Shown: positions 24,628 through 33,828, counted from the first letter of the stretch. The stretch: DNA of 64,000 bases from Planktosalinus sp963975935 (GCA_963975935.1 CAXBIQ010000007.1:62001-126000), one strand, 5' to 3'. The notes: generated by a model not told the origin, from the letters alone. Made by a program: numbers and translations.

Positions 24628-25796
24628 AGCCCCCTTCTTTCTTTTTCCCTTTTAAGCAAAGCTAGTTCCCTGCTGGTCTGACCGGCAACAGAAGTATTTT
24701 CTTCCGCCCTTCTTATTAAATAAGGCATCACATCTTTTACCGGACCAAAAGGCAGGTATTTTGCTACATTATAACCCTCTTTCGCTAAATTAAAACTTAT
24801 ATGGTCACTCATTCCATAAAGCTGGCCAAACCAAATTCTTCGATCGTTCTTTGGAATTTTATTTTTGGCCATGTAATCCAATGCCTGAAAGGTACTGTTT
24901 TCATTATGGGTACCTACAAATAACTCAACTACATCAAGGTTTTTAAGAATGTACTCTTGTATGTTGTTGAAATTTTGGTCTGTTGCAACTTTACTTACAC
25001 AAATGGGGCTTTTATAACCCATTTCTTCTGCTCTTTTATTTTCCTTTTCAAGATATGCGCCCCTTACAATTTTAAAACCCAGCTTGAATTTTTCTCGTTT
25101 TGCAGTTTGGAGTACTTTTGTTAAATAATCCAAACGATCCCAACGGTAACACTGCAGCGTATTGAACACAACAACTTTATCCTTATTGTATTTTTGCATC
25201 ATTTCTAAGACCAAATCATCTGCAGCAGTCTGCATCCAGCTTTCTTCTGCGTCAATTAATAAAGAAACCCCGGTATCTGCACATTTCCTGCACACTTTAT
25301 CAAAACGATCCCTTATTTTTTCCCACTCAATGCGCTCAATTGTTGAAAGTGTTTCATTTTCAGTAACTTTTCTATAAACTTCCAATCGTCCAAAACCTGT
25401 AGGCTTGAACACTGAAAAAGGCAACGAATCTTTGTTCTCGGCAAATTCTGTAAGTCTCAAAACTTTATCTGTAGCGATATCAAAAGACATCTCAAGCGCC
25501 TTTCCTTCAACGGAATAATCTAAAACCGAATACACTCCTTTATCATACATTTTATCTACAACGGGAAGACAATCTTCTTCATTGACACCTCCGCAAAAAT
25601 GATCAAAAACAGTTGACCGAATCAACCCTTCAACGGGAAGGTTCATATTTAAGGCAAATTTTGTCGCCGCTGTCCCTATTTTTACAAGCGGTTCATTACC
25701 TATCATTTTAAAGAGGAAGTAAGCACGTTCTAGTTCGGAATCAGATTTTAGGGAAAAGGCAACTTCAGTATTTTCGAAGAGATTTTTTGGACGCAT
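24624..25796 (-). CDS. Proline dehydrogenase
   Basis: A 390-residue FAD-linked enzyme that oxidises proline to pyrroline-5-carboxylate, a stand-alone PRODH domain without the P5C dehydrogenase of bifunctional PutA. The barrel motifs include LLIDAEESWMQ, KLGFKIVRGAYLEKE, GTHNENS and the C-terminal YLPFGPVKDVMPYLIRRAEEN, which holds the two substrate-contacting Arg residues. It is convergent with, and overlaps, the DUF4258-like gene. A TATATTTG box lies upstream. Confidence 0.95.
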   Translation of the reverse strand: MRPKNLFENTEVAFSLKSDSELERAYFLFKMIGNEPLVKIGTAATKFALNMNLPVEGLIRSTVFDHFCGGVNEEDCLPVVDKMYDKGVYSVLDYSVEGKALEMSFDIATDKVLRLTEFAENKDSLPFSVFKPTGFGRLEVYRKVTENETLSTIERIEWEKIRDRFDKVCRKCADTGVSLLIDAEESWMQTAADDLVLEMMQKYNKDKVVVFNTLQCYRWDRLDYLTKVLQTAKREKFKLGFKIVRGAYLEKENKRAEEMGYKSPICVSKVATDQNFNNIQEYILKNLDVVELFVGTHNENSTFQALDYMAKNKIPKNDRRIWFGQLYGMSDHISFNLAKEGYNVAKYLPFGPVKDVMPYLIRRAEENTSVAGQTSRELALLKREKERRGL

Positions 25797-25818
25797 AAAC
25801 TCGTTTCAATTTGAATTG

Positions 25819-25826
25819 CAAATATA
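25819..25826 (-). promoter_or_regulatory. -7 box for proline dehydrogenase
   Basis: TATATTTG on the minus strand is a perfect TAnnTTTG, 22 nt before the start codon. No clear -33 element. Confidence 0.5.
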
Positions 25827-25893
25827 CTTAGTTTTCTTACGATTTATTAGGATTTCTCCTTATTTTCACTTTTCAAAATTTTAGAGGTTTTTG

Positions 25894-26967
25894 ATGAATA
25901 TACTCCAGACAAATGGTTATACCATACAATTTAAAAAAGAAGGATATGAAGCCCTGAATCAATATATAGCAGCTTCAAATCCTTCAAAAATTGTTTTACT
26001 AACAGATGAAAACACGCATGCTTATTGTCAAAATCATTTTCTCTCTAAATTAAATTCTTCTGTTAAGGTTATAATTACAAGTATTCCCAGCGGTGAGACC
26101 CACAAAAATATTCATACCTGTATCGATTTGTGGAATTTCCTTTCACAAAATAACATTGACAGGAGTGCACTAATGATAAACCTTGGAGGTGGTGTCATTA
26201 CTGATATTGGCGGATTTGTAGCTTCCACACACATAAGAGGCATTCAATACATCAACATACCCACAACATTACTTTCTATGGTAGATGCTTCTATTGGCGG
26301 AAAGACAGGAATTGACCTTGGGTTACTTAAAAATCAAGTAGGTCTAATTATTAATCCAAAAATGGTTATCGTTGATCCATTTTACTTAAATACATTGCCA
26401 AAAGCTGAGATCCATTCAGGAGTGGCGGAAATTTTAAAACATGGCCTGATTCACTCTGAGGATTACTGGAAACTGGTAACCAAAGAGCCTATTCAGCTTA
26501 ATAATTTGATTGACGATATTATTTATGAATCGATTCTCATAAAAAAAGAAATCGTAGAAAAAGATCCAGGCGAAAAAGGGCTCAGAAAGTCTTTAAATTA
26601 TGGTCACACATTGGGTCACGCTATAGAAACATACTCCTTATCAGGAAAATATTTACCCCCCCTACTTCATGGGGAAGCTGTGGCAATCGGGCTGATTTTG
26701 GAAACATATTTGTCACACAAAATTTATGGATTTCCAAAACAAACTTTAAGCGAACTTTGTGCATCTTATACTGAATATTATGAGAAAATAAATTTTAACA
26801 AAGAGGCTATTGATGAAATTTTGCCATTGATGAAGTTTGACAAAAAGAATAAAAACGGAAACATCAATTTTGTTTTTCTGGAAGCTATCGGAAAGCCTTT
26901 GTTTGAATGCAGGGCAGACAACAATTTCATTTATAATGCATTTGATTTTTATGCGAACTTAAAATGA
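25894..26967 (+). CDS. aroB: 3-dehydroquinate synthase AroB
   Basis: A 357-residue enzyme that converts DAHP to 3-dehydroquinate in the shikimate pathway, using NAD and Zn. Key motifs are MINLGGGVITDIGGFVAST (about 96-114), VDASIGGKTGIDL, the zinc-binding Glu (SGVAEILKHG), RKSLNYGHTLGHAIE and LLHGEAVAIGL. The start is the ATG at 25894; a TTG one codon upstream is not used. The proline dehydrogenase gene is divergent. Confidence 0.97.
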   Translation: MNILQTNGYTIQFKKEGYEALNQYIAASNPSKIVLLTDENTHAYCQNHFLSKLNSSVKVIITSIPSGETHKNIHTCIDLWNFLSQNNIDRSALMINLGGGVITDIGGFVASTHIRGIQYINIPTTLLSMVDASIGGKTGIDLGLLKNQVGLIINPKMVIVDPFYLNTLPKAEIHSGVAEILKHGLIHSEDYWKLVTKEPIQLNNLIDDIIYESILIKKEIVEKDPGEKGLRKSLNYGHTLGHAIETYSLSGKYLPPLLHGEAVAIGLILETYLSHKIYGFPKQTLSELCASYTEYYEKINFNKEAIDEILPLMKFDKKNKNGNINFVFLEAIGKPLFECRADNNFIYNAFDFYANLK

Positions 26968-27047
26968 TAACAATTATTTTCACTTTATTCTTTGTTGGTT
27001 TGAAAAAAATTATTGATTTTTAACGAGGCAACCAAATCCCCAGAAAC

Positions 27048-27371
27048 ATGAAACGTGTCATAGTTGATTTCAAAAAATTAACCCCTGAGATTTTATCACT
27101 ATTAGTTGAAAAATATCCATTTGGTTATGACGATGAGGATATTATAAGCTTCAAAAACCTAAAAGGTGAGCTTATTGAGGCTGTTGAAGTTAGAAAAGAT
27201 GATGATATTTACCTGGTAAAAGTTAGCTCAAAATTAGTCAATACTATGGCAAATTTTGATGAAGACGACTATGATGACGTAGATTTTACTGAACCAATCG
27301 TAGAGTTGCCTGAAAAGGCTCTAGAAGAAGAAGAAGAAGAGGAAGAAGAGGGAGAGAAAGGCCTTATCTAG
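27048..27371 (+). CDS. Conserved acidic protein of unknown function
   Basis: A 107-residue protein starting MKRVIVDFKKLTPEILSLLVEKYP. The first 85 residues contain a compact alpha/beta pattern (KGELIEAVEVRKDDDIYLVKVS). The C-terminus is a run of nine Glu residues encoded by GAA/GAG repeats, then GEKGLI. Flavobacterial homologues are sometimes wrongly labelled DNA primase; nothing here supports that. Its 3' end overlaps the convergent DinB gene by 4 nt. Confidence 0.7.
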   Translation: MKRVIVDFKKLTPEILSLLVEKYPFGYDDEDIISFKNLKGELIEAVEVRKDDDIYLVKVSSKLVNTMANFDEDDYDDVDFTEPIVELPEKALEEEEEEEEEGEKGLI

Positions 27372-27889
27372 AAGTATCTGCTTTTTGCAATGTTAAGGTG
27401 ATGCAACTCGTGACCACAAATAATAAACCCAAGAGCTCTTACTGACATTTTATTTCCATTTGCTGTCCCTACAGACTTCAATACATTATCGTCAAACGAA
27501 GCAAATAAAGTCAAACTTGCCTTTCTAACCGAATTATATTCATCCAAGAGGTCCAGCAACGTTCGCTTATCTGCAAATGAACTCACAACATAATCATCTT
27601 GTTCAAATCCCGGAAGATCAGTAGTGTCATTTCGCGAAAAGCGCAAAGCCCTGTAAGCCATGATTCTTTCAGTATCAATAGTGTGCAGCAACATTTCCTT
27701 AAGAGACCATTTGTCTTTTGCATAACGGCTGTTGCCCTGCTCTTCCTTTAGGCTTGAAAAAAAAGAAAAAGTTTCCCTGAAAGATACATCCAAAGCAGTT
27801 ATCAGGGAAACATTTTGTGGTGCCAGTTGAATATAATTTGCGTAAAATGGCGCATATTCTCCGGGCATAATATCATTTGAAGTAGTCAT
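27368..27889 (-). CDS. DinB-family protein
   Basis: A 173-residue four-helix DinB/YfiT-like protein. Putative metal-binding His residues are in EMLLHTIDTERIMAYR (about 66-81) and in the C-terminal CGHELHHLNIAKSRYF. Family members are metal-dependent hydrolases or thiol transferases; the substrate is unknown. It lies 2 nt downstream of the Lrp-type regulator on the same strand and probably forms an operon with it. Confidence 0.85.
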   Translation of the reverse strand: MTTSNDIMPGEYAPFYANYIQLAPQNVSLITALDVSFRETFSFFSSLKEEQGNSRYAKDKWSLKEMLLHTIDTERIMAYRALRFSRNDTTDLPGFEQDDYVVSSFADKRTLLDLLDEYNSVRKASLTLFASFDDNVLKSVGTANGNKMSVRALGFIICGHELHHLNIAKSRYF

Positions 27890-27891
27890 TC

Positions 27892-28368
27892 TTAATTGTC
27901 AAAAATAGCGTGCATCAATCGTTTCTTGTCATTGATACTTTCTTCCAGTGAAATCATGGTTTCTGTTCTCAAGACCCCATCAATATCATCAATTTGATAT
28001 ATAATATCCTTAGCGTGTGTGGTATTTTTAGCTCTTATTTTACAGAAAATATTAAATTTTCCTGTTGTAATATGGGCTACTGTAACATTGGGAATCGTTT
28101 TAAGGCGCTCAAGTACAAACTTGGTTTGAGAGGTTTTGTTCAGATAGATGCCTACATATGCAATAAAAGAATATCCCAACTTTTTATAGTCAACTGTTAA
28201 GGAAGAACCGGTAATGATTCCCGCATCCTCCATTTTCTTAACCCTTACGTGAATAGTTCCGGCAGAAACATTGTGTTTTTTTGCAATATCGGTGAAAGGT
28301 ACTCTAGAATTATCAATCAACATATCAAGGATTTGATGATCAACATTATCTAATTTGAATTTAGGCAT
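27892..28368 (-). CDS. Lrp/AsnC-family transcriptional regulator
   Basis: A 158-residue protein. The N-terminal winged helix-turn-helix (DHQILDMLIDNSRVPFTDIA) is followed by the ligand-binding RAM domain (about 70-150, VAHITTGKFNIFCKIRAKNT). Length is standard. Family members sense amino acids as octamers. Genes for Ala and Pro catabolism lie 2-5 kb upstream, but a regulatory link to them is only a guess. Confidence 0.92.
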   Translation of the reverse strand: MPKFKLDNVDHQILDMLIDNSRVPFTDIAKKHNVSAGTIHVRVKKMEDAGIITGSSLTVDYKKLGYSFIAYVGIYLNKTSQTKFVLERLKTIPNVTVAHITTGKFNIFCKIRAKNTTHAKDIIYQIDDIDGVLRTETMISLEESINDKKRLMHAIFDN

Positions 28369-28395
28369 GATTTGGTTCTTTTATTGATTTTTTTG

Positions 28396-28403
28396 CAAAT
28401 ATA
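28396..28403 (-). promoter_or_regulatory. -7 box for the Lrp-type regulator
   Basis: TATATTTG on the minus strand, 27 nt before the start codon at 28368. The -33 element is not obvious. Confidence 0.5.
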
Positions 28404-28452
28404 AAGCGAATTTTTACAATTATTCTTAAACAAAGATTAAAAAATGATTAAT

Positions 28453-29583
28453 TTATATTATTTTTTTGGAATTAATTTTTAAATCACTCACTTCCTGACC
28501 CTCATGTATTTTATTTGTGCTATTAATAAGCACATTTTTTACTGAAGCATCTATTTCTAAATGCCCCCTTATATTAGTATTTTCAGAAATAAAATCAATA
28601 AATGGCATTAACTCTATCTTATCTTCTTCTAAAATTTCTTTAAACTGGATTCCTATATTTGTTTTTACAGCTTTATCAGGTAAACTTAAATTACTGATAA
28701 CTATATCCCTTAGATTTTTTCTGCTTTCCGGAATTTTAAAATAGTCTTCACAAAATAACGACTTAACTTTATCATCTTTAATATGCATTATTAAAGTAAG
28801 AAGCGCATAAAATATATATTCCCTTGTCTTTTCCCTTTGATAATCACCGGGAACATGCCCGGCTTCAAATAAAATAGTGGGCGTCTGCATTGATTGGAAG
28901 GTATCACCAATACAGTTTTCATTAAAAGTATCGTCAAACCGACTGATATGCCCCGGGATGAATTCTTCCAGTATACTTTGTATGGCAGCAATCGCTTGCA
29001 TTGCAAAAATCCTTGCCGGTGTTATTGTTTTTGATTCATCTGCTGCCGGAGCTAAAAATGAGACTATGGCAGATTTGTTTGTATCCCCTACTGAGAATAT
29101 AGTGCGTTGATCGTGCATATTCAAACACAAATCAGGCTTAAAGGATTTATAAGAATCCATTAAAGCCTTTGATTCCTTTTGAGTTTGTGTCTTTGCATCG
29201 CGGTTTAAATCAACACTATTAGCATTGACACGTGTATAGAGCCTCGATCCGTCAGGGTTCAGCATAGGAATAATTAAAAGTGTGAAATGATTTAAAATTT
29301 GAGTTTGTAAATCACCTTTAGTGCTTAAAAATTGGATTAAATCAAAAATAGCCTTGGTAGTTGTTGATTCATTCCCATGCATTTGTGACCAAATAAAAAT
29401 TTTAAATTCACCGGAACCTAATTTAATAGAATGAATTTTTCTTCCTTTTTCAGAACTTCCAATATCTTTTATTTCAAATTTTGATTGATAATAAAACAAA
29501 AGAGGTTCGATCTTCTCAGGAGGAATATATCTCCCAAAAAGGTTTTCTTGTTTGTGCTTACTATAGAGTGTACTTAAATTCAT
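28453..29583 (-). CDS. M14-family zinc carboxypeptidase-like protein
   Basis: A 376-residue metallopeptidase. The Zn ligands are in IWSQMHGNESTTTKAI (His/Glu, about 66-81), the substrate Arg is in NVNSVDLNRDAKT-like sequence (about 120-132), and the catalytic Glu is in ILFEAGHVPGDYQRE. No signal peptide is visible, so it may act in the cytoplasm. It is divergent from the XRE regulator, with six TGTAAAC-type sites between; the regulator is a candidate controller. Confidence 0.88.
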   Translation of the reverse strand: MNLSTLYSKHKQENLFGRYIPPEKIEPLLFYYQSKFEIKDIGSSEKGRKIHSIKLGSGEFKIFIWSQMHGNESTTTKAIFDLIQFLSTKGDLQTQILNHFTLLIIPMLNPDGSRLYTRVNANSVDLNRDAKTQTQKESKALMDSYKSFKPDLCLNMHDQRTIFSVGDTNKSAIVSFLAPAADESKTITPARIFAMQAIAAIQSILEEFIPGHISRFDDTFNENCIGDTFQSMQTPTILFEAGHVPGDYQREKTREYIFYALLTLIMHIKDDKVKSLFCEDYFKIPESRKNLRDIVISNLSLPDKAVKTNIGIQFKEILEEDKIELMPFIDFISENTNIRGHLEIDASVKNVLINSTNKIHEGQEVSDLKINSKKII

Positions 29584-29598
29584 AATCCTAATCGACTA

Positions 29599-29606
29599 CA
29601 AATGTA
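29599..29606 (-). promoter_or_regulatory. -7 box for the M14 peptidase gene
   Basis: TACATTTG on the minus strand fits TAnnTTTG, 16 nt before the ATG at 29583. It overlaps one of the TGTAAAC half-sites, so a bound repressor would block it. Confidence 0.45.
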
Positions 29607-29667
29607 AACAAGTGTAAGTTTACAAATGTAAACGTGTTAATAAGTCTATAAGTTGTTTAATGTAAAC
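29603..29667. promoter_or_regulatory. TGTAAAC half-site cluster with a perfect palindrome
   Basis: TGTAAAC occurs at 29603-29609, 29627-29633 and 29661-29667. GTTTACA at 29618-29624 pairs with the second copy as the palindrome GTTTACAAATGTAAAC (29618-29633). They lie close to the M14 peptidase start at 29583. The divergent XRE protein is a natural candidate for the binder, an inference. Confidence 0.55.
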
Positions 29668-29820
29668 TAATTTAAGCTGTGTTTATTCAACTGAATACTG
29701 TATTTACTAACAATATATTAAAATGTATTTTTACATATTTAAGTATATATATATCAATGATATAATTAGTGTAATCAGAAGTAAAAGTTTAATTATATTT
29801 AGTTTATTTTGATGTTTATA

Positions 29821-29851
29821 TTGCATTGTTTACAATAATACATTACATTTG
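29821..29851 (+). promoter_or_regulatory. XRE gene promoter
   Basis: TTG (29821-29823), a 20-nt spacer and TACATTTG (29844-29851) match the -33/-7 consensus. GTTTACA (29828-29834) lies in the spacer, the position expected for a repressor operator. Confidence 0.6.
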
Positions 29852-29875
29852 TAACCTAATAATAGGTTGAAATAA

Positions 29876-29890
29876 TTTACAATGGTAAAC
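29876..29890. promoter_or_regulatory. Operator-like near-palindrome over the XRE start codon
   Basis: TTTACAATGGTAAAC resembles the 29618 palindrome and includes the ATG at 29882. It would suit autorepression. The match is imperfect (TGG instead of ATG symmetry). Confidence 0.4.
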
Positions 29891-30289
29891 AGTGACGCTT
29901 TTGCTTCCAGACTTCAAAAAGTAATGGATTATTATGGTTTATCCTCCTCTGCCTTCGCAGATACGATTGATTTTAACCGTTCCAGTATTTCCCATTTGTT
30001 ATCCGGAAGGAACAAACCGAGTTTGGAATTTGTGATGAAAGTATTGGAAAAATTTCCGGAAGTAAAATTATATTGGCTGTTAAACGGTAAGGGTAGTTTT
30101 CCCGATTCGGATCCTGAAATTGAATTTCCTGAAGATAACGTCTCGCAAACATCACCTCCCCTGAAAAATGAGAGCAATGAAAAAGAAACTCAATCACCCG
30201 GAAAGATATCAGTTTTAGATTCTGATAAAAATATTGAGCGTATTATTCTTTTCTACAAAGACGGGACATTTAAAGAATATAAAAATTAG
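29882..30289 (+). CDS. XRE-family helix-turn-helix regulator
   Basis: A 135-residue protein. The helix-turn-helix lies at about 5-65 (RLQKVMDYYGLSSSAFADTI, NRSSISHLLSGRNKPS, LEFVMKVLEKFPEVKLYWLLNG). The low-complexity middle is acidic and Ser/Asn rich. The C-terminal IERIILFYKDGTFKEYKN looks like a small beta-hairpin found in related Bacteroidota regulators. It is divergent from the M14 gene and may bind the TGTAAAC repeats in its own upstream region. Confidence 0.88.
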   Translation: MVNSDAFASRLQKVMDYYGLSSSAFADTIDFNRSSISHLLSGRNKPSLEFVMKVLEKFPEVKLYWLLNGKGSFPDSDPEIEFPEDNVSQTSPPLKNESNEKETQSPGKISVLDSDKNIERIILFYKDGTFKEYKN

Positions 30290-30330
30290 TTACCTTCCAT
30301 TTTTTTACAGAAATTTGCAAAAAAATAGCT

Positions 30331-30702
30331 ATGCGTTTTCTATTGTTATTACTGTTAACATTACTCTTTAATTCGTGCTACAATCCTGAAAGGAACTGTG
30401 AAGATTTCAGGACGGGTACTTTTGAATTTGAAGCCATGGTAGGCGCTGAAGTCTTAAAAACAACCTTTGTGCGCAATGACAGTATTGAAATAGATTATTT
30501 TGAAGGCAAAGTTGATACTTCAAGCGTACGCTGGATTAACGATTGCGAGTATATTGTAAAAAAACTCAATCCTAAAAACATGGCTGAAGAAAAAGCCATT
30601 CACATGAAAATTCTTACCACAGATAAAAACACCTATACTTTTGAGTATAATATTGTGGGACAAACCAATAAGGAACGTGGTACAGCAGTAAAGGTAGATT
30701 AG
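30331..30702 (+). CDS. Small lipoprotein of unknown function
   Basis: A 123-residue protein with a signal peptide (MRFLLLLLLTLLFNSC, lipobox Cys 16). The remaining 107 residues form a beta-rich domain with Cys at about 22 and 71 (NCEDF, WINDCEYIV), which may form a disulphide. Flavobacterial homologues are often labelled DNA topoisomerase IV because of the neighbouring parC/parE genes, which is a propagated mis-annotation. Its end overlaps the convergent mscL by 4 nt. Confidence 0.75.
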   Translation: MRFLLLLLLTLLFNSCYNPERNCEDFRTGTFEFEAMVGAEVLKTTFVRNDSIEIDYFEGKVDTSSVRWINDCEYIVKKLNPKNMAEEKAIHMKILTTDKNTYTFEYNIVGQTNKERGTAVKVD

Positions 30703-31157
30703 TCTTCTTTTCTTTTTTGATTTTTTAAAAGCGTGTTCTGTTCTTTTAAAAGGTTTTCTATATTGGAAAGAAGCTCAATATTTTTAGGAGTTTCCACTGC
30801 TTTATCTTTTGGATTTTCAGAACGTTTTCTTAGCCTGTTCAGAAATCTAACAACAAGATAAATAGTAAAGGCTACAATGAGGAAATCAAGCAATACACTT
30901 ATCATTTCGCCATAACCAATAGCGACTTCAGGATCGACTATTTTCCCATTTAGACCGACTTCTTCTTCTCGTAATACAAATTTCCTATCCTCGAAGTTAA
31001 TTCCCTTAGTCAAAAGGGTAAGCGGAGGCATGATGATCTTTTTCACCAAAGTATTCACAACTGCATTGAATGAAGCACCAATGATAATACCAATGGCCAT
31101 ATCCATCATATTACCTTTAACCGCAAATTCTTTAAACTCCTTAAAAAATCCTCTCAT
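30699..31157 (-). CDS. mscL: Large-conductance mechanosensitive channel MscL
   Basis: A 152-residue channel that opens under high membrane tension to release solutes during hypo-osmotic shock. N-terminal FFKEFKEFAVKGNMMDMAIGI begins TM1 (about 20-45); TM2 (LDFLIVAFTIYLVVRFL) lies near 95-115; the C-terminal helix bundle is Glu/Lys rich. It follows parC by 1 nt and is probably co-transcribed with it. Confidence 0.96.
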   Translation of the reverse strand: MRGFFKEFKEFAVKGNMMDMAIGIIIGASFNAVVNTLVKKIIMPPLTLLTKGINFEDRKFVLREEEVGLNGKIVDPEVAIGYGEMISVLLDFLIVAFTIYLVVRFLNRLRKRSENPKDKAVETPKNIELLSNIENLLKEQNTLLKNQKRKED

Positions 31158-31158
31158 G

Positions 31159-33828
31159 TCAATCCAGTCTTAAAGTAATCTGGCCATTTTCATCACGCGA
31201 ATCTTCATTATCTTTAGAATCAGATTTTGTATCACTTTTTTCAGGGCTGTTTTTTACATTTTCTTCGTCTACCACTTCCATTTCTTCAGCAGGCACATCC
31301 TCCGGTTCATCAAATGGTAAAGGTTCCAGTAAATTAATCTGCTTCACTTTCTCCTTGGTCAATTGATTGCCCTGCGCATTGATTCCTTTGATGGCGATAA
31401 ACTCTTCGAGATTTATTTGCTGATTTTCTTTTTGTTCTTTACCACGTGGTTTGTAAAACTCCAGTTCTACCACCGGTTTGTAGTCGGTGGAAATGATTTC
31501 CAAATAAGATTTAGGGTGCTCTGTAATGAATATTTCTTCCTTATCCTCATTCTCAACCAAAAAGCGTTTTACATAAAACAATTCCTTCTCACCTTCCCAG
31601 TATATCGCTGAAACAGGTTTTTTAGGCCTCCATTTCTCCAGCAATATCATGCCATCATCAAAACGCAGTGTTACATCAGGAATGACGGTTTTTATTTTTC
31701 CTGATTGATTGATAATCAACAATCTGTCATCTTTTCTGAATTCTCCCAGGTATTCGCCCCTGGCATCAAGATTCAATCGTTGTACTGTGTCATCAAACCA
31801 AATTTTTCTTGGTTTGAGTGTCGACAGGCCTTTTTCTTTGAGTTCGATGCGTTTGATTGGGTATTTTGAAACGATATTTCCTTTAGAATTTCTTCCTTTA
31901 ATGAGAATGTCAGCGAAATCCAGTTCAAATTTGAGTTTCTTGATACTTCCTGTCTGTCTCAACAAAACCTGTACAATTTCGGCTTCACCGTTGGGATTTG
32001 CTGTAAAATACAACACTTTGGAACCTTTATTCCCTTGGGTCATTTCATACTCATTGTCCCTTATAGTTCCGGTAACGGCAAATCGCTTGACATAAGAAGC
32101 TCCTTTGGCACCATCACGGTAAATCATATTATAAATGGTGCGTTTGTCTTTTTTCTTAAAGACAGCCACGTGGATAATATTTTTACCCACAAAGGTTTTG
32201 GTATCTACTTTTGTGACCATCATTTTACCATCTTCGGTAAAAACAATGATGTCGTCGATATCGCTGCAGTCGGTGACATATTCGTCCTTTTTCAAGGCAG
32301 TTCCCACAAAACCTTCTTCTCTATTAACATAGAGCTTTGTGTTTCTGATTACCACTTTTGTGGCCTCGATATCATCAAATATTTTCAGTTCGGTTTTGCG
32401 CTCCCGGCCATCGCCATAATCTTTTCGCAAACGCTTAAAATAATTAATTGCATACTCAATAAGGTTATCGAGATAATTTTTTATTTGCGCAATTTGATCC
32501 TCAAGCGAATCAATCTTTTGTTGGGCTTTATCAATATCAAATTTTGAAATACGCTTAATCCTGATTTCGGTCAACCTCACAATGTCATCTGTTGTAATGG
32601 CGCGTTTTAAATGTTTTATATGAGGTTGTAACCCTTTGTCAATAGCAGCAATAACACCTTCCCAAGTTTCTTCTTCTTCAATATCGCGGTAAATCCTGTT
32701 TTCGATAAAAATGCGTTCCAGGGATGCAAAATGCCATTGTTCCTCGAGTTCATCGAGTTGGATTTGCAATTCGGCTTTCAGTAATTCAACTGTTCGGTCT
32801 GTGGAGCGTCTCAGCATTTCAGAAACACCAACAAACAGTGGTCTGTTATCTTCAATCACACAGCCTAAAGGCGAAATGGAGGTTTCACAAGCCGTAAAGG
32901 CATACAGCGCATCAATGGTTTTATCTGGCGAAAGACCTGAAGGCAAATGAATCTGTATTTCAACTTCAGCTGAAGTATTGTCGTCTATTTTTTTAATCTT
33001 AATTTTCCCTTTGTCATTGGCTTTTAAAATGGAGTCAATTAATGAGGAAGTATTGGTTCCAAAAGGAATTTCGGTTATCACCAAAGTGTTTTTATCCAGT
33101 TGATGAATTTTGGCGCGCACACGCACCTTCCCTCCTCTCAAACCGTCGTTGTAATTGGTAATATCTGCGATTCCTCCTGTGGGAAAATCAGGGTAAATCG
33201 TGAATTTTTTTCCCTGTAAATGTTTAATAGAACCTTCAATGAGTTCATTGAAGTTGTGAGGCAATATTTTTGTGGAAAGCCCTACGGCGATTCCTTCAGC
33301 GCCTTGAGCCAATAGCATTGGGAATTTCACCGGAAGGTTGATGGGTTCTTTTCTCCTTCCGTCGTAAGACAGCTGCCAGGGAGTTACTTTTGGGTTATAC
33401 ACCACATCTAAAGCAAACTTTGAAAGCCGTGCTTCAATATATCTGGATGCTGCTGCACTGTCACCGGTTAAAATATTCCCCCAGTTTCCTTGTGTATCAA
33501 TCAAAATGTCCTTCTGCCCTATTTGTACCATTGCATCTGCAATACTGGCATCACCGTGTGGGTGATACTGCATCGTATGACCCACGATGTTGGCTACCTT
33601 GTTATAGCGGCCGTCATCAAGATCTTTTAAGGATTGCATAATGCGACGCTGTACCGGCTTAAAACCATCTTCAATGGCAGGTACCGCGCGTTCCAGGATT
33701 ACATAAGAGGCATAATCCAGAAACCAGTCTTTAAACATGCCGTTTACCTTGATAATGGTGTCTCCCGTCACATTTCCATCATCTTGAATTGGAAACTCTT
33801 CTTCATTTGGGTTTTGGTCGTCGCTCAT
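31159..33828 (-). CDS. parC: DNA topoisomerase IV subunit A (ParC)
   Basis: An 889-residue type IIA topoisomerase subunit that cuts and rejoins DNA to decatenate chromosomes. The winged helix contains the catalytic Y130 (ASRYIEARLS); the quinolone-region motif is YHPHGDASIADAM. A C-terminal beta-pinwheel-like region (about 500-760) precedes a highly acidic Ser/Asp tail (EKSDTKSDSKDNEDSRDE). A separate, more canonical gyrA is at 47987-50518, which supports ParC over GyrA. parE lies 29 nt upstream. Confidence 0.94.
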   Translation of the reverse strand: MSDDQNPNEEEFPIQDDGNVTGDTIIKVNGMFKDWFLDYASYVILERAVPAIEDGFKPVQRRIMQSLKDLDDGRYNKVANIVGHTMQYHPHGDASIADAMVQIGQKDILIDTQGNWGNILTGDSAAASRYIEARLSKFALDVVYNPKVTPWQLSYDGRRKEPINLPVKFPMLLAQGAEGIAVGLSTKILPHNFNELIEGSIKHLQGKKFTIYPDFPTGGIADITNYNDGLRGGKVRVRAKIHQLDKNTLVITEIPFGTNTSSLIDSILKANDKGKIKIKKIDDNTSAEVEIQIHLPSGLSPDKTIDALYAFTACETSISPLGCVIEDNRPLFVGVSEMLRRSTDRTVELLKAELQIQLDELEEQWHFASLERIFIENRIYRDIEEEETWEGVIAAIDKGLQPHIKHLKRAITTDDIVRLTEIRIKRISKFDIDKAQQKIDSLEDQIAQIKNYLDNLIEYAINYFKRLRKDYGDGRERKTELKIFDDIEATKVVIRNTKLYVNREEGFVGTALKKDEYVTDCSDIDDIIVFTEDGKMMVTKVDTKTFVGKNIIHVAVFKKKDKRTIYNMIYRDGAKGASYVKRFAVTGTIRDNEYEMTQGNKGSKVLYFTANPNGEAEIVQVLLRQTGSIKKLKFELDFADILIKGRNSKGNIVSKYPIKRIELKEKGLSTLKPRKIWFDDTVQRLNLDARGEYLGEFRKDDRLLIINQSGKIKTVIPDVTLRFDDGMILLEKWRPKKPVSAIYWEGEKELFYVKRFLVENEDKEEIFITEHPKSYLEIISTDYKPVVELEFYKPRGKEQKENQQINLEEFIAIKGINAQGNQLTKEKVKQINLLEPLPFDEPEDVPAEEMEVVDEENVKNSPEKSDTKSDSKDNEDSRDENGQITLRLD

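Noticed and set aside
29700..29820. AT-rich stretch with short TATA repeats that could be a DNA-bending or origin-like site
   Set aside because: No DnaA boxes or long repeats; plain intergenic composition explains it.
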